Shown piece by piece: positions 10,524-20,774 of a stretch of 36,126 bases of DNA. Source of the DNA: Clostridiaceae bacterium (lineage in GTDB: Bacteria > Bacillota > Clostridia > Saccharofermentanales > DTU023); NCBI GenBank assembly GCA_012799695.1, contig JAAZKT010000036.1, positions 1-36,126 of the forward strand. Reading direction: 5' to 3'. The translations under genes were made by a program, and so were the position numbers. The notes under the pieces are model-generated. The model had not been told where the DNA came from. It was given only the letters and a program-made list of their open reading frames with translations, and ran no database searches. How positions within the stretch are numbered: the stretch's first letter is position 1; each line of letters opens with the position of its first letter.

Positions 10524-11168
10524 TTACGAATGTTCACAAGGCACTTTGTTTCTTGCCTCTTTGCAAAGAGCCGAAATCTCATCGAAACGACCCTCGCGAA
10601 TTACCTTTACCGGGCAAACCCAGCTCCCGCCGACGGCGAACACAAAGGGCTCGCGCAGGAACTCATCCATATTATCGGCACTCACTCCGCCCGTCGGAAT
10701 AAACTTGACACCCACAAACGGATCCGATAATGCTTTCATCGCCTTGAGGCCGCCATAAACTCCGGCGGGGAAAAACTTTAGAACTGATACGCCGCAATCG
10801 ACGGCAGCCATAATCTCCGTCGGGGTCACGCATCCCGGTGTCACCGCGATATCATGTGCGACACACCACTCGACAATATCGCGCCGAAAACCCGGCATGA
10901 CGATGAATTTCGCGCCGGCTTCGATGGCTTTTTTGCATTGTTCAAGCGTCGTCACGGTTCCGGCACCAACAAGCATTTCATGACAACGCTCCGACACCGT
11001 GCGAATCGAGTCCAGTGCGGCGTCCGTGCGAAACGTAATCTCCATCACATCGATTCCGCCGCTCAAAAGCGCCTCTGCCGTCGGAACGGCGTTCGCGACG
11101 TCCTCCATGACGACAACAGGAACGATGGCACATTTTCTTATTCTATTTAATGCATTGGTCACACTCAC
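10524..11168 (-). CDS. eda: 2-keto-3-deoxy-6-phosphogluconate (KDPG/KHG) aldolase
   Basis: [76 protein letters not shown]. Confidence 0.92.
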   Translation of the reverse strand: MSVTNALNRIRKCAIVPVVVMEDVANAVPTAEALLSGGIDVMEITFRTDAALDSIRTVSERCHEMLVGAGTVTTLEQCKKAIEAGAKFIVMPGFRRDIVEWCVAHDIAVTPGCVTPTEIMAAVDCGVSVLKFFPAGVYGGLKAMKALSDPFVGVKFIPTGGVSADNMDEFLREPFVFAVGGSWVCPVKVIREGRFDEISALCKEARNKVPCEHS

Positions 11169-11180
11169 GTGAACCTCCTT

Positions 11181-12233
11181 CTAGTAGACCGGTAAGGTGA
11201 TGTTGAGCTCGGTTGCGAGAGCCTGCAACGAAGCCTCCACATCATCGGGGAGGGCGATGCCGTCTTTTTCTGCTTTCGCATGCTTTTCCCACTCAATTTC
11301 GCCCGGAGTATAAATGCGATTCGAGCCCTTTGCCTTCGGAGCTCGACGGAGATGTTCCGAAATGGTCTCCGTGCGATCAGCGACATTCTCAATGCCGAAC
11401 AACTCGGGGTTGATCGCGATAAACGTGTGGGAGACGTTATTTGGCTTGTCAAGTTCAAAGACCCAAGAAACGATGCCCCCATCCATGCTCGTCGCACCAC
11501 CCGACAGAAGGCCTGTGATGAGATCGACGAACACCGCTAAGCCGTAGCCTTTATGCGCGGCCATCGGCTGCATGGCGCCTTCGTCCGGATAATTGGAGGG
11601 ATCAGTTGTCGGCAAGCCATCTTTGTCAACAATCCATGTGTCGGGAATCTGCTGACCGTCTTTTCGCGCCTGTACAACCTTAAGTGAAGCGACGTTGCTC
11701 ATCGCGATGTCGAGAAAGACGCTTGGCACGCTCTTCGCAGGAGCAGCGTAGGCGAGGGGGTTGTTCCCGATAATCATGCCTTTGGCACCCGGCGCAGTCA
11801 TGTTAGGGTCGACATTGCTGACAGCTAATCCGATCATACCGCGTTCAGCCGCCATGTTGGCGTAGTAACCTGCGGCGCCGAAATGATTGCTGTGCTTGAC
11901 GGTCGCGAGTGCAATGCCGGCCGTCTCCGCTTTATCGCATGCGAGAGCCATCGCTTTGACAGACGGGATCATCCCCAATGTATTCTTCGCGTCAACAACT
12001 GCATAGGATGGGCCTTCCGTCAGGACCTGAGGTTCGCCGAGAATATCCATGCCGCCGACTCGATATTTACGGATGTAATTGTGGAGATTCTTCGTGCCGT
12101 GCGAATGAGTTCCGTAGGCATCCGTCTCAACCAATACGTCTGCCACAACGCGGGCGTCATTCGCGCGCATACCTTCCAGCTCGAGCGCTTTCGCGCAGAA
12201 TTCCTTCAGATCTTCAATTTTTATGTAAGCCAT
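11181..12233 (-). CDS. Ldh2/malate-lactate-type NAD(P)-dependent dehydrogenase
   Basis: THSHGTKNLHNYI, VKHSNHFGAAGYYANMA, PGAKGMIIGNNPLAYAAP, HKGYGLAVFVDLITGLLSGG. Start at ATG 12233. Confidence 0.87.
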   Translation of the reverse strand: MAYIKIEDLKEFCAKALELEGMRANDARVVADVLVETDAYGTHSHGTKNLHNYIRKYRVGGMDILGEPQVLTEGPSYAVVDAKNTLGMIPSVKAMALACDKAETAGIALATVKHSNHFGAAGYYANMAAERGMIGLAVSNVDPNMTAPGAKGMIIGNNPLAYAAPAKSVPSVFLDIAMSNVASLKVVQARKDGQQIPDTWIVDKDGLPTTDPSNYPDEGAMQPMAAHKGYGLAVFVDLITGLLSGGATSMDGGIVSWVFELDKPNNVSHTFIAINPELFGIENVADRTETISEHLRRAPKAKGSNRIYTPGEIEWEKHAKAEKDGIALPDDVEASLQALATELNITLPVY

Positions 12234-12277
12234 ACGATTCCTTTCTCTAAATCCTTTTATCGTTGTTGTTTCGATAC

Positions 12278-13093
12278 TTAGACACCCCAGTAGGCGGAAA
12301 AACCTCCGTCGATCGGGATGACGGCTCCGTTGACAAAAGAGGCAGCATCCGAACATAGCCAAATGACTGCTCCCGCCATTTCCTCCGGCTCGCCGTAGCG
12401 CCCCATCGGTGTTTTGGCAAGCACCTTTTCGCCGCGCAATGTCGGCGACCCGTCTTCCTGCTGCAGGAGATAGCGGTTCTGTTCCGTCAGAAGGAAACCC
12501 GGTGCAATCGCATTGACGCGAATGTCGCGACTATAGTTTTGATTAAAATGCGTCGCCATCCACTGCGTAAAATTGGCGACCGCGCTTTTGGCTCCCGAAT
12601 ACGCCAGCGTATTCGTCAACGGCAGATAAGACGCCATCGATGCGATGTTGATCACATTGCCGTGACCCTGTTCAGCCATCAGCTCACCGAACACTTGCGT
12701 CGTCAGCACGGCTCCCGTGACATTCAAGTCGAATACCCACTTGAAGGCCTCCTGATCGAGTGTAAAGAATGAATTACTAGGTCCCGTCGTCGCCTCTTTT
12801 TTGTTGCCACCGGCTCCGTTTACGAGAATGTCAACTCGTCCATAGCGCTTGATCACGACCTCACGCGCCGTCTCAAGACTCTCCCTATTCAACACATCGG
12901 CTTCGATAGCGATTGCATCGCCACCTTGGCGGACGATCTCATCGGCGATCGCCTGTGCTTTTTCAGGGAACAGATCAAGGAGGGCGACTTTTGCACCCTT
13001 TTTTGCGAACTCGCGCGACATGGCGCCGCAGATAATGCCGCCGGCTCCAGTCAGCACGGCAATTTTGCCGGATATATCAAAATTGACAGCCAT
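12278..13093 (-). CDS. Short-chain dehydrogenase/reductase, resembling SDR-type D-mannonate oxidoreductase (fructuronate reductase)
   Basis: TGAGGIICGAMSREFAKKGA cofactor motif, NGAGG, YSGAKSAVANFTQWMA catalytic YxxxK, INVNAIAPGF-like RVNAIAPGF. Confidence 0.8.
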   Translation of the reverse strand: MAVNFDISGKIAVLTGAGGIICGAMSREFAKKGAKVALLDLFPEKAQAIADEIVRQGGDAIAIEADVLNRESLETAREVVIKRYGRVDILVNGAGGNKKEATTGPSNSFFTLDQEAFKWVFDLNVTGAVLTTQVFGELMAEQGHGNVINIASMASYLPLTNTLAYSGAKSAVANFTQWMATHFNQNYSRDIRVNAIAPGFLLTEQNRYLLQQEDGSPTLRGEKVLAKTPMGRYGEPEEMAGAVIWLCSDAASFVNGAVIPIDGGFSAYWGV

Positions 13094-15692
13094 TCTCTTC
13101 CTTCTCCTTTATTTTCAAACTACAGGGCGATATGCCCGTGTTGATCATTTCAATGTTGTTGTTGGGACAGCGCAGTGCACACATCCCACATGCCACACAC
13201 GCATCGCGTTCAATTTCCATCGTATCGGGCGCGCTCACATACGGCGCAAAAGCGGAGCAGATCGTCTCACAGAGACGACATCCTTCACCACATCCGCAGT
13301 TAAGACAGCGTTCCGCCTCCCGGACGGCTTCTTCCTCAGTCATCACGCGCGTCGAAAACTCAAAAGATTGCGCGCGCTCGGCGGGGCTTTTAGTCTCGAG
13401 TCGAATGTGGTTGTGATTTTTTTTGATGTACCCGTGTCGTTCCAAAACCTTTTCACGATTAACGACTTCCAGTCGACCGATACCTTCTGCCTCCGACTTC
13501 TCTCGACGGATATGACGATCAGCGGAAGCTGCCGCGACTTTCGCAGATGCGATGGACGAGATCATAGTGCGCGCTCCGATCGCTTCACCGCCGGCGAATA
13601 CCCCCGGCACCGCCGTCTCGCCTGTTTCGACATTGACTTTAATGCGACCTCCGTCATCTCCACCGAAATATTGCAGAATCGATTCAGGTAGTCGGGTAGC
13701 TGTCGCCGTCACCACGAGATCCGCCTCAATCCGTGTCTCGATGCCGCTCAGCGTCACAGCGGCCGTTTGTCCGTCGAAACCCAGTAAGGTCGCTTGTTCA
13801 ATTACTTTGACGCCTTCTTCTACGGATGATGCCAACTGTTCGCCAAGATACGATTTAGCTGCCGCCTTCCCAGGTGTTAGGAGACACACATGTTCCGCAC
13901 CGTTTCGGATGGCTGTACGCGCCACGTCCACCGCATTGATGTTGTCCCCGAACACAAGAACGTTCGACGCGTTAACGTAATCGCCCGAATGCACAGCACG
14001 CAAGTAGTCGAGCGCGTCCGTGACTCCCTTCTCCGCCACGCCTGACCCTGCTCCGACGGCGAGGAACACGGCGCCAAACCCTTGTTCTTTTAAGGAATTC
14101 AAGGTGAAGTCGACGCCGTACTCTTTGTCAAATTCGAATTGCACGCCACCGTCGCATAGGTGCTCAACTTGCTTGTCGAGAACGGCATGATCAAGGCGGA
14201 ATCTCGGAGTCACATAGCGCAGCGAACCGCCCGCCTCGTGATCTTTCTCGAACACTGTCACTTCATACCCGTGACGTTTCATCTCCGAAGCGAACGTCAG
14301 TCCGGCGATGCCCGATCCGATGACAGCCACTTTATGATGATTGGGTGTTTCGTTACTCCAAGTGGGTCTCCAGCCCATTCGTTCACCGTATTCGAGGACA
14401 AAACGCTTGATGTCGCGAATGCGAACGGGAACATCGACGGCACTGCGGATGCACGCGTCCTCACAGGGACGCTCACAGGCGAGCGCGCAAAGTTCCTGCA
14501 TCGCGTTCGTTCCCGTAATGAGATCATAGGCTTCGCTAAATTCGCGCTTGGCAACCTTCTGCACATAGGCTTGGACGGGAACATGGTGCGGACAGGCGGA
14601 TTTACAAGGGGCGCTGAGTTGAGGCTTGCTGATTGAGGCATAACCATCGTAAAGCGTCAGGTCCATCGCCGTACGGACCTGCGGGACGATAAGCCCGCGC
14701 ATCGCATCAAGCGAAGCGTAGTCATGCGATACCATATACTCCATGAGACCCTTGATCATCGGACGTGCGATATCGTAACCGCTAATCAACGTTTCCGCAC
14801 ACACGCCGAGAAGGTTGCCGCCGCACAGTACCATTTCAACAGCGCTTTGCCAGTCGTTGATGCCGCCTGTCGCCGTGATGATCTTGTCATCACCGCATAC
14901 TTTCCTTATTTCATATGTGTCGCGCTGAGCAAGAGGTTTCAACCAGGCACCCGAATGACACCCCATGCTGATCTCTTTCTGTAGATCATGAAAGGCGTTT
15001 GCGGGGTGATCGAGATCGATGACGGGAATGCCGAGACGGTTCCCCGTTCCGCCGACTGCATCGGCTCCTGCATCGTATAGCGCCTTGGCGACCTTTGCGA
15101 TGTTTCCGCCCTCAGGTGTCAGCTTGACAAACAGCGGTATAGAGATAGACGACTTAATTGCCGCCACAATGCCGGAAGCGATATCGCCGTGCTGCCCCAT
15201 ACTTGCACCCGTCTGTTTGGTAGCCGTCTGAGAACCGCCGCTCGTCGTCTCGAGGTTGTAGCTCATGTTAGGGCAACACATGTTGAGTTCGATGATGTCG
15301 GCTCCAACGTCTTCGAAACGCTTCGCCATATTGACCCAGCCGTCGATCCCATCGTCTCCGGCATACGTGATGTTTGCCATGAGAATCAGATTGTGAAGTT
15401 GCTTTTTCGCTTCGCGGACAAGCTCCAATCCCTCTTCAAAGGTCAATCGTTTCTCCGCGGTAAAGACTAGCGCATTGCGGTCACCGAACAAACCATAGCG
15501 CGGAAGACGATTGATGTAGGGCGCGGGATCGATCGTCAGCTTAATGCTGGCAGCTGCCCAACCTGTCTCTTCAATTCTCACAAGCTGTCTGACCGACTTC
15601 GTCGTCGGCCCCGATGCCACATAGAACGGATTTTTAAAAGTCACGCCGCCGATAGTCACATCGATACGGGGTGTCGATATCTTGTCTCGCAT
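13077..15692 (-). CDS. Fusion flavoprotein: DHOD/PreA-like TIM barrel + PreT/GltD-like Fe-S/FAD/NAD(P) domain + C-terminal 4Fe-4S ferredoxin
   Basis: N-terminal IGGVTFKNPFYVASGP..LMANITY..IIELNMCCPN..VKLTPEGGN..ITATGGI; middle CKSACPHHVPVQAYV..CALACERPCEDACIR, KVAVIGSGIAGLTFASEMKRHGYEVTVFEK; C-terminal CLNCGCGEGCRLCETIC and CVACGMCALRCP. Start at ATG 15692. Confidence 0.87.
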   Translation of the reverse strand: MRDKISTPRIDVTIGGVTFKNPFYVASGPTTKSVRQLVRIEETGWAAASIKLTIDPAPYINRLPRYGLFGDRNALVFTAEKRLTFEEGLELVREAKKQLHNLILMANITYAGDDGIDGWVNMAKRFEDVGADIIELNMCCPNMSYNLETTSGGSQTATKQTGASMGQHGDIASGIVAAIKSSISIPLFVKLTPEGGNIAKVAKALYDAGADAVGGTGNRLGIPVIDLDHPANAFHDLQKEISMGCHSGAWLKPLAQRDTYEIRKVCGDDKIITATGGINDWQSAVEMVLCGGNLLGVCAETLISGYDIARPMIKGLMEYMVSHDYASLDAMRGLIVPQVRTAMDLTLYDGYASISKPQLSAPCKSACPHHVPVQAYVQKVAKREFSEAYDLITGTNAMQELCALACERPCEDACIRSAVDVPVRIRDIKRFVLEYGERMGWRPTWSNETPNHHKVAVIGSGIAGLTFASEMKRHGYEVTVFEKDHEAGGSLRYVTPRFRLDHAVLDKQVEHLCDGGVQFEFDKEYGVDFTLNSLKEQGFGAVFLAVGAGSGVAEKGVTDALDYLRAVHSGDYVNASNVLVFGDNINAVDVARTAIRNGAEHVCLLTPGKAAAKSYLGEQLASSVEEGVKVIEQATLLGFDGQTAAVTLSGIETRIEADLVVTATATRLPESILQYFGGDDGGRIKVNVETGETAVPGVFAGGEAIGARTMISSIASAKVAAASADRHIRREKSEAEGIGRLEVVNREKVLERHGYIKKNHNHIRLETKSPAERAQSFEFSTRVMTEEEAVREAERCLNCGCGEGCRLCETICSAFAPYVSAPDTMEIERDACVACGMCALRCPNNNIEMINTGISPCSLKIKEKEENGCQF

Positions 15693-15714
15693 AACCCCTA
15701 CAACCTCCACTTCC

Positions 15715-16773
15715 CTACGATTCGTTCTTGATTGCGACGCCATCGCGAGCCGACTGATAGACTAGGTTGATGACCTTGAGCGTTTCAAGGCCGTCAATCC
15801 CACGAAGGCCCACCTCCGCATCAATGCCTTTCAGCGCGCAATCGACGAAATGTTCGATTTCACCGCAGTATCCGAGTGCATGTTTTTCATCTACGGCAGG
15901 CGTCGACCAACCGGTCGTAATTTCCGCCTTTTCAATCGTATAATCGAGTCCGGGAATACTGAAAGCCTGAATTGGACCTGCCGATAAGTCGATATGGACG
16001 CAACCTGATTCACAGTAAATATTCATGACATCTTCCATGCCGCCCATCGTGACATAATTCGCCTCGATCGTCGCGAACGTACCGTCCTTGAAACGGATAA
16101 ACACACCAGCCCAGTCCTCACCTTCCATACCTTTATGGACGAGGTTATCCTCGCATCCGCCGGAGGTCATGGCGACGAGCTCTTCCCACTCATTGTTCTT
16201 CATCGCCAACAAGAAACAGACGGGATGTACGCCGAGATGTACCATAGCTCCACCGCCGCAGTACTCGATTCGCTGGGCAAAGGGGCTGTGCGAGCCGCTG
16301 TGGCACTCGCGTGCGCGGACATAGAGAGGCTTTCCGACTTTTCCGCTTTTCAGAATATCCATCGCCTTGCGGAAAGCAGGGGCGAAGAGCCAATCCTCCG
16401 CGTAGTAAATGTGTTTATTCATCTTCTCTGCTGTGTCGACCATGTCCTGGGCATCCTCAACCGTCGTGGCGAGCGGTTTCTCGCAGATAACATTGCGTCC
16501 GCGTTTCAGTGCCTTAATCGTCACGTCATGGTGGAGAAAATTCGGAAGACAGACATCGACCAGATCACAGTCACATTCAGCAATCGCCTTGTCGCAATCA
16601 TCGTACGCTGTGCAGTTTGACAGCCCATATTTCTCGATCAGAGCATGAACTAAATCAAGCTTGCGATCACACACACCGACGATATCAACCTTTTCACGGA
16701 TACGGCTGTAGGCATCCAAGTGAAGATCAGCAGCGAATGCCGCGCCCAAGATAAGTACTCTCAATTTTCTCAT
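15715..16773 (-). CDS. Gfo/Idh/MocA-family oxidoreductase
   Basis: LRVLILGAAFAADLHLDAY Rossmann motif, CEKPLATTVEDAQDMVDTAEK (EKP motif). Confidence 0.9.
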   Translation of the reverse strand: MRKLRVLILGAAFAADLHLDAYSRIREKVDIVGVCDRKLDLVHALIEKYGLSNCTAYDDCDKAIAECDCDLVDVCLPNFLHHDVTIKALKRGRNVICEKPLATTVEDAQDMVDTAEKMNKHIYYAEDWLFAPAFRKAMDILKSGKVGKPLYVRARECHSGSHSPFAQRIEYCGGGAMVHLGVHPVCFLLAMKNNEWEELVAMTSGGCEDNLVHKGMEGEDWAGVFIRFKDGTFATIEANYVTMGGMEDVMNIYCESGCVHIDLSAGPIQAFSIPGLDYTIEKAEITTGWSTPAVDEKHALGYCGEIEHFVDCALKGIDAEVGLRGIDGLETLKVINLVYQSARDGVAIKNES

Positions 16774-16782
16774 TTGTCACCT

Positions 16783-17532
16783 CTAGAAATAGCTGTAATT
16801 AAGTTTTTCCTTACTTTCCATGAAGGCAAACGCCTTCTTCATTTCCTCTACTGCCATCTCGGCCGCTCGCTTCAGGACTTGCTCGCCCTTCTCCGCCGTG
16901 GCGAGAGTCGGTGTTCCCCAAACGCCCTCCGGACAGAAGCGCAAAACGGCTCCGTAACTCAAATAGCTACGCGGGGTGTCGGGTATATAGTCACACGCGA
17001 GTTCCATGTGAACGGTTTCGGGAGCAATGACGAGCATCTGCGACGTTTCACCCTCTCCAGCGTGTATTTCGCCAGAACACTCAAGAATTCCCTCTTCTCT
17101 ACAGGTTGAAGAGACCATCATCAGGTCAAAGTTAAACACCATGAAATCGGGGTTGTATTTCGCATTTGCATCACGCACCACAGGGATCATGGTAAAGATG
17201 CCTCCGTGTGCCTGGATAATAAGAACCTTACGAAAACCCTGCGTTTTGAGCGATAACAGGATGTCCGTCATCATGTGGTAAAACGTCGGCGGCTCCATCC
17301 AGACGCTCCCCTTCTTCCCCATTTGTTCGCGACACGTGCTGATTGGCAACGCCGGAAGTAAAAAACCTTTCGTGAGCGCTTGTACGCGCCGCCCCACTTC
17401 GGCACCGATCGCCCAGTCCGTCATGACTGGGAGATGAGGGCCATGCTGTTCAATCGATCCGACAGGCAAAATCGCCAGCTCGGGGTCTGAAATCATAATC
17501 TCATCAGCAGTATTCCAATACATATCTTTCAC
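16783..17532 (-). CDS. Creatininase-superfamily amidohydrolase/hydrolase
   Basis: LPVGSIEQHGPHLPVMTD, VLIIQAHGG, GEIHAGEGETSQML metal-ligand motifs. Confidence 0.88.
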   Translation of the reverse strand: MKDMYWNTADEIMISDPELAILPVGSIEQHGPHLPVMTDWAIGAEVGRRVQALTKGFLLPALPISTCREQMGKKGSVWMEPPTFYHMMTDILLSLKTQGFRKVLIIQAHGGIFTMIPVVRDANAKYNPDFMVFNFDLMMVSSTCREEGILECSGEIHAGEGETSQMLVIAPETVHMELACDYIPDTPRSYLSYGAVLRFCPEGVWGTPTLATAEKGEQVLKRAAEMAVEEMKKAFAFMESKEKLNYSYF

Positions 17533-17555
17533 TCCTTTTCATATTATCTTGTCGG

Positions 17556-18338
17556 TCACTCGTTTGTACTCTCGGGAAATGCCAATGTGGCGCTGTCACG
17601 ATCGAGATAGAGTGCCGCTCCGGGCAGTTTACGCAGCATACTGGCTGGGCAATCCGTCGTGATAGGACCACGTAGAGCGTCAGCGATCGCTTTCGCCTTT
17701 CGATCAGTAGGCACAACACAAATGGCTTCCGGAACCGATCGGATGAAGGACAACGTCAATGTTAACGCGTGCGTCGGCACACTTTCCAATGACGAAAAAC
17801 ACCCGTCGTTTACTTGTTGCTGTCGACAAACTTGATCGAGTTCCACAATTTTGAGCATCTTCGGATCATCAAAATCAGCGACGGGCGGATCGTTGAATGC
17901 CAGATGGCCGTTTTCTCCAACACCGAGGAAAATCAGGTCGATCGGATACCGCTTCAAAAGCCCTGTATACTCCTCGATTTTCTCCTCAACCTTGGAAGTC
18001 TCTGTGTAGAGATAGTAAATGTCCTTCATAGTGACCTTGTCGTATAGCGCGTCTTTCAGAAAATTACCGAACCCCGCCGGCTCCTCGGCGCTGATACCGA
18101 TGTATTCATCCTGTTGAAAGGCCCGTACCTTCGTCCAATCTATATCGTGTGTCAATAACGCCCAAAAAAGATCATTCTGAGAAGGCGCCGCGGCAAAGAC
18201 GATGTTTGCAGCACCGTTTATCTCAATGATGCGGCTGATTCGTCGAGCCGCGTCTTCAGCAGCGGCGGCACCCATTGCCTCACGAGTCCCGTATGTATAA
18301 ACGTTCAGTTGTTCAACAATTGAGTGATTTACCAACAT
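17556..18338 (-). CDS. Glucosamine-6-phosphate deaminase/6-phosphogluconolactonase (NagB) family protein
   Basis: AFQQDEYIGISAEEPAGFGNFL, LIFLGVGENGHLAFNDPP, GPITTDCPASMLRKLPGAALYLDRDSA. Confidence 0.85.
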   Translation of the reverse strand: MLVNHSIVEQLNVYTYGTREAMGAAAAEDAARRISRIIEINGAANIVFAAAPSQNDLFWALLTHDIDWTKVRAFQQDEYIGISAEEPAGFGNFLKDALYDKVTMKDIYYLYTETSKVEEKIEEYTGLLKRYPIDLIFLGVGENGHLAFNDPPVADFDDPKMLKIVELDQVCRQQQVNDGCFSSLESVPTHALTLTLSFIRSVPEAICVVPTDRKAKAIADALRGPITTDCPASMLRKLPGAALYLDRDSATLAFPESTNE

Positions 18339-18352
18339 AGATTCCTCCTTTT

Positions 18353-19087
18353 TTATGGATCTTGCGGATCTTCTTGGCGGTCTACACCGAGATAGGCATA
18401 CTGCACTTCCTCATTCTCGAGCAAGTCGCTACCGTTGCCTTCCATGACTTTTCTGCCGTTTTCAATGACGTATCCGTAATCACATATACTCAATGTTTTC
18501 TTTGCATTCTGTTCAACAAGGATGATGGTGACTCCATCCTCGCAGATGCGCTTGATATGATTGAACACGTCCTCCACGATGACGGGCGCCAACCCGAGCG
18601 ACGGCTCATCGAGCATGAGGACACGTGGATGACTCATCAAACCGCGACTGATCGCCAGCATTTGCTGTTCACCGCCGGACAATGTCCCTGCATCTTGTCT
18701 TTTCCGCTCTTCAAGTCGTGGAAATAGCTCGTACTGCTGCTCCAGAAGTTTCTGGATCTGTTTTTTATCGCGAACCGTGTACGCGCCGAGTCGCAAGTTC
18801 TCTTCGACCGAAAGACCGGCAAAGACCCGTCGCCCCTCTGGCACTTGTACAACCCCCTCACGTACGACACGGTGGGCCTTCTGCGTGAGCGGTCGCCCCC
18901 TGTAGATGACGGTTCCTTCTCGTTTTACAATGCCTGAAATTGCATTGATGATCGTTGTCTTGCCCGCACCGTTCGAGCCGATAATCGCCGTAATCTTTCC
19001 CTCGGCGATGTCCATGTCCAATCCGTGGACGGCTTCATGTACGCCGTAATTAATTTTGAGATTGCGAATCTCCAAGATATGGCTCAC
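18353..19087 (-). CDS. livF: Branched-chain amino acid-type ABC transporter ATP-binding protein LivF
   Basis: GTG start at 19087 overlapping the livG stop; IIGSNGAGKTT, LSGGEQQMLAISRGLMS, LMLDEPSLGLAP. Confidence 0.88.
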   Translation of the reverse strand: MSHILEIRNLKINYGVHEAVHGLDMDIAEGKITAIIGSNGAGKTTIINAISGIVKREGTVIYRGRPLTQKAHRVVREGVVQVPEGRRVFAGLSVEENLRLGAYTVRDKKQIQKLLEQQYELFPRLEERKRQDAGTLSGGEQQMLAISRGLMSHPRVLMLDEPSLGLAPVIVEDVFNHIKRICEDGVTIILVEQNAKKTLSICDYGYVIENGRKVMEGNGSDLLENEEVQYAYLGVDRQEDPQDP

Positions 19088-19088
19088 A

Positions 19089-19862
19089 TTACGCCTCCTC
19101 CCCGAGATATGCCTTGATGACCGCAGGATTATTCTGAATCTCCGTCGGGTCACCCTTAGCAATCGTCTTACCGAAGTCTTGTACGTAGATATATTCACAG
19201 ATATTCATCACGAGTTCCATCCTGTGCTCAATGATTAAAATTGCAGTCTGTGGGTACTTTTCTCGCATCTCATGTAGAAAATCGATAAGCTGGAACACTT
19301 CTTCGGGATTTAATCCAGCGGCGGGCTCATCAAGCATAAGCAACTTGGGGTTCGAGACGAGCGCACGCGCAATTTCAACGCGCCTTTGAAGTCCATAGGG
19401 AAGATTGCCGGGCTGTCTATCGGCGAACTCATCAAGATTCAAAAGCGTGAGACATTCCATGGCGGCGCGTGTCGTTTCCTTCTCGCGCTTCCAGCGCCTC
19501 GGCAAGAGAAACATCGCTTCAAGAAGACTGTAATTCGCTTTGGCATCGAGCGCGACTTTGACATTATCTAAGACGCTCAGTCCCGAAAACAGGCGGACAT
19601 TTTGGAAAGTCCGCGACAGCCCCATCCGAGCTACCTGTATCTGTGATTTATGAGTAATATTTTGTCCGTCAAATTCGATTGTCCCTTCATCAGGCTCATA
19701 GATTTTTGAGATCAAATTAAAAATCGTCGTTTTCCCAGCGCCATTCGGTCCAATGATACCCATCAATTCGCCGATACGGACCTCAAGGTTGAACGCGTCA
19801 ACGGCAACAACACCGCCGAAATTCTTGTGGAGGTTGTCAATTCTCAGAATACATTCCTTCAT
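19089..19862 (-). CDS. livG: Branched-chain amino acid-type ABC transporter ATP-binding protein LivG
   Basis: IIGPNGAGKTT, NLPYGLQRRVEIARAL, LLMLDEPAAGLNP, C-terminal AYLGEEA. Confidence 0.9.
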   Translation of the reverse strand: MKECILRIDNLHKNFGGVVAVDAFNLEVRIGELMGIIGPNGAGKTTIFNLISKIYEPDEGTIEFDGQNITHKSQIQVARMGLSRTFQNVRLFSGLSVLDNVKVALDAKANYSLLEAMFLLPRRWKREKETTRAAMECLTLLNLDEFADRQPGNLPYGLQRRVEIARALVSNPKLLMLDEPAAGLNPEEVFQLIDFLHEMREKYPQTAILIIEHRMELVMNICEYIYVQDFGKTIAKGDPTEIQNNPAVIKAYLGEEA

Positions 19863-20764
19863 TTAGAACCTCCTTTTTTTACGGTTCTATTTATCTTCTT
19901 TGCCAGTTTTTGAATGAGCTTGAAGGACAATTCCTTTTCGCCCATGAGACCTTTCGTGCGGAAATTGATGATCAGGATAATCAAAATGCAATAGATAGTC
20001 GTCCTAAAATCGTGAAGATTCATCCCGAAAATCGAGACGCCCTTCAGGAATTCCGGGAGGAGTTTCAAGGACGCAGCAGACAGAACGGAGCCGGTCAACG
20101 AGTTCGTTCCGCCGAAAAAGAGTAGAATCTGCATCTCCGCAGATGCGGACCAATCGAACGAATCGGGTGCGATAACGCGATTGCGCAGACCGAAACAGAT
20201 ACCGCCGACGGCCGCGATCACTGAAGCAACAACGTATATCTTGACTTTCAAACCGTACACGTTGATTCCGAAACTCCGCGCCGCGATCTCGTCTGTTTTA
20301 AGTGCGATACACATACGCCCAAATCGCGAATACTTTATATTGCGCACCACGAAGACGATCAGCACCGTGATCCCGAGAATAATCCATACGAGATGATTGA
20401 CCTTCGGAATTTTCGAGAAACCGACTGCCGCGTTTGTCCACTTTCCTAGTAAGATGACGATCGCGAGAACCATCCCTCCGAAACCTACAGAAAGAAGCGC
20501 AAAGTAGTCTCTCCGCAATCTAAGCGAGGGCAGGCTGATAATGAACGCGACAATCCCGCTCATGACGATGCCGACTATGGCCGTCAGCCAGATGGGGAGA
20601 TTTAAGTATCGCGCCAGACAGAACGTCAGGTAGGCGCTGATTGACATGTACGCAGCCTGCCCGAGTGAGAACATGCCTGCCAAACTCGTCATCGTAAAGA
20701 CACCGCTGACCGTTATTACCGAGATACAAGTGAGTGTGATAAGAGAAATTTGATATGCACTCAT
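19859..20764 (-). CDS. livM: Branched-chain amino acid-type ABC transporter permease LivM
   Basis: Hydrophobic; SLGQAAYMSISAYLTFCLARYLNLPIWLTAI, SLRLRRDYFALLSVGFGGM, FFGGTNSLTGSVLSAA. Start at ATG 20764. Confidence 0.88.
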   Translation of the reverse strand: MSAYQISLITLTCISVITVSGVFTMTSLAGMFSLGQAAYMSISAYLTFCLARYLNLPIWLTAIVGIVMSGIVAFIISLPSLRLRRDYFALLSVGFGGMVLAIVILLGKWTNAAVGFSKIPKVNHLVWIILGITVLIVFVVRNIKYSRFGRMCIALKTDEIAARSFGINVYGLKVKIYVVASVIAAVGGICFGLRNRVIAPDSFDWSASAEMQILLFFGGTNSLTGSVLSAASLKLLPEFLKGVSIFGMNLHDFRTTIYCILIILIINFRTKGLMGEKELSFKLIQKLAKKINRTVKKGGSK

Positions 20765-20774
20765 ACCGACCTCC

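Noticed and set aside
12849-13691. 280-aa plus-strand ORF spanning two minus-strand genes
   Set aside because: Antisense to the SDR and the fusion flavoprotein, no family motifs.
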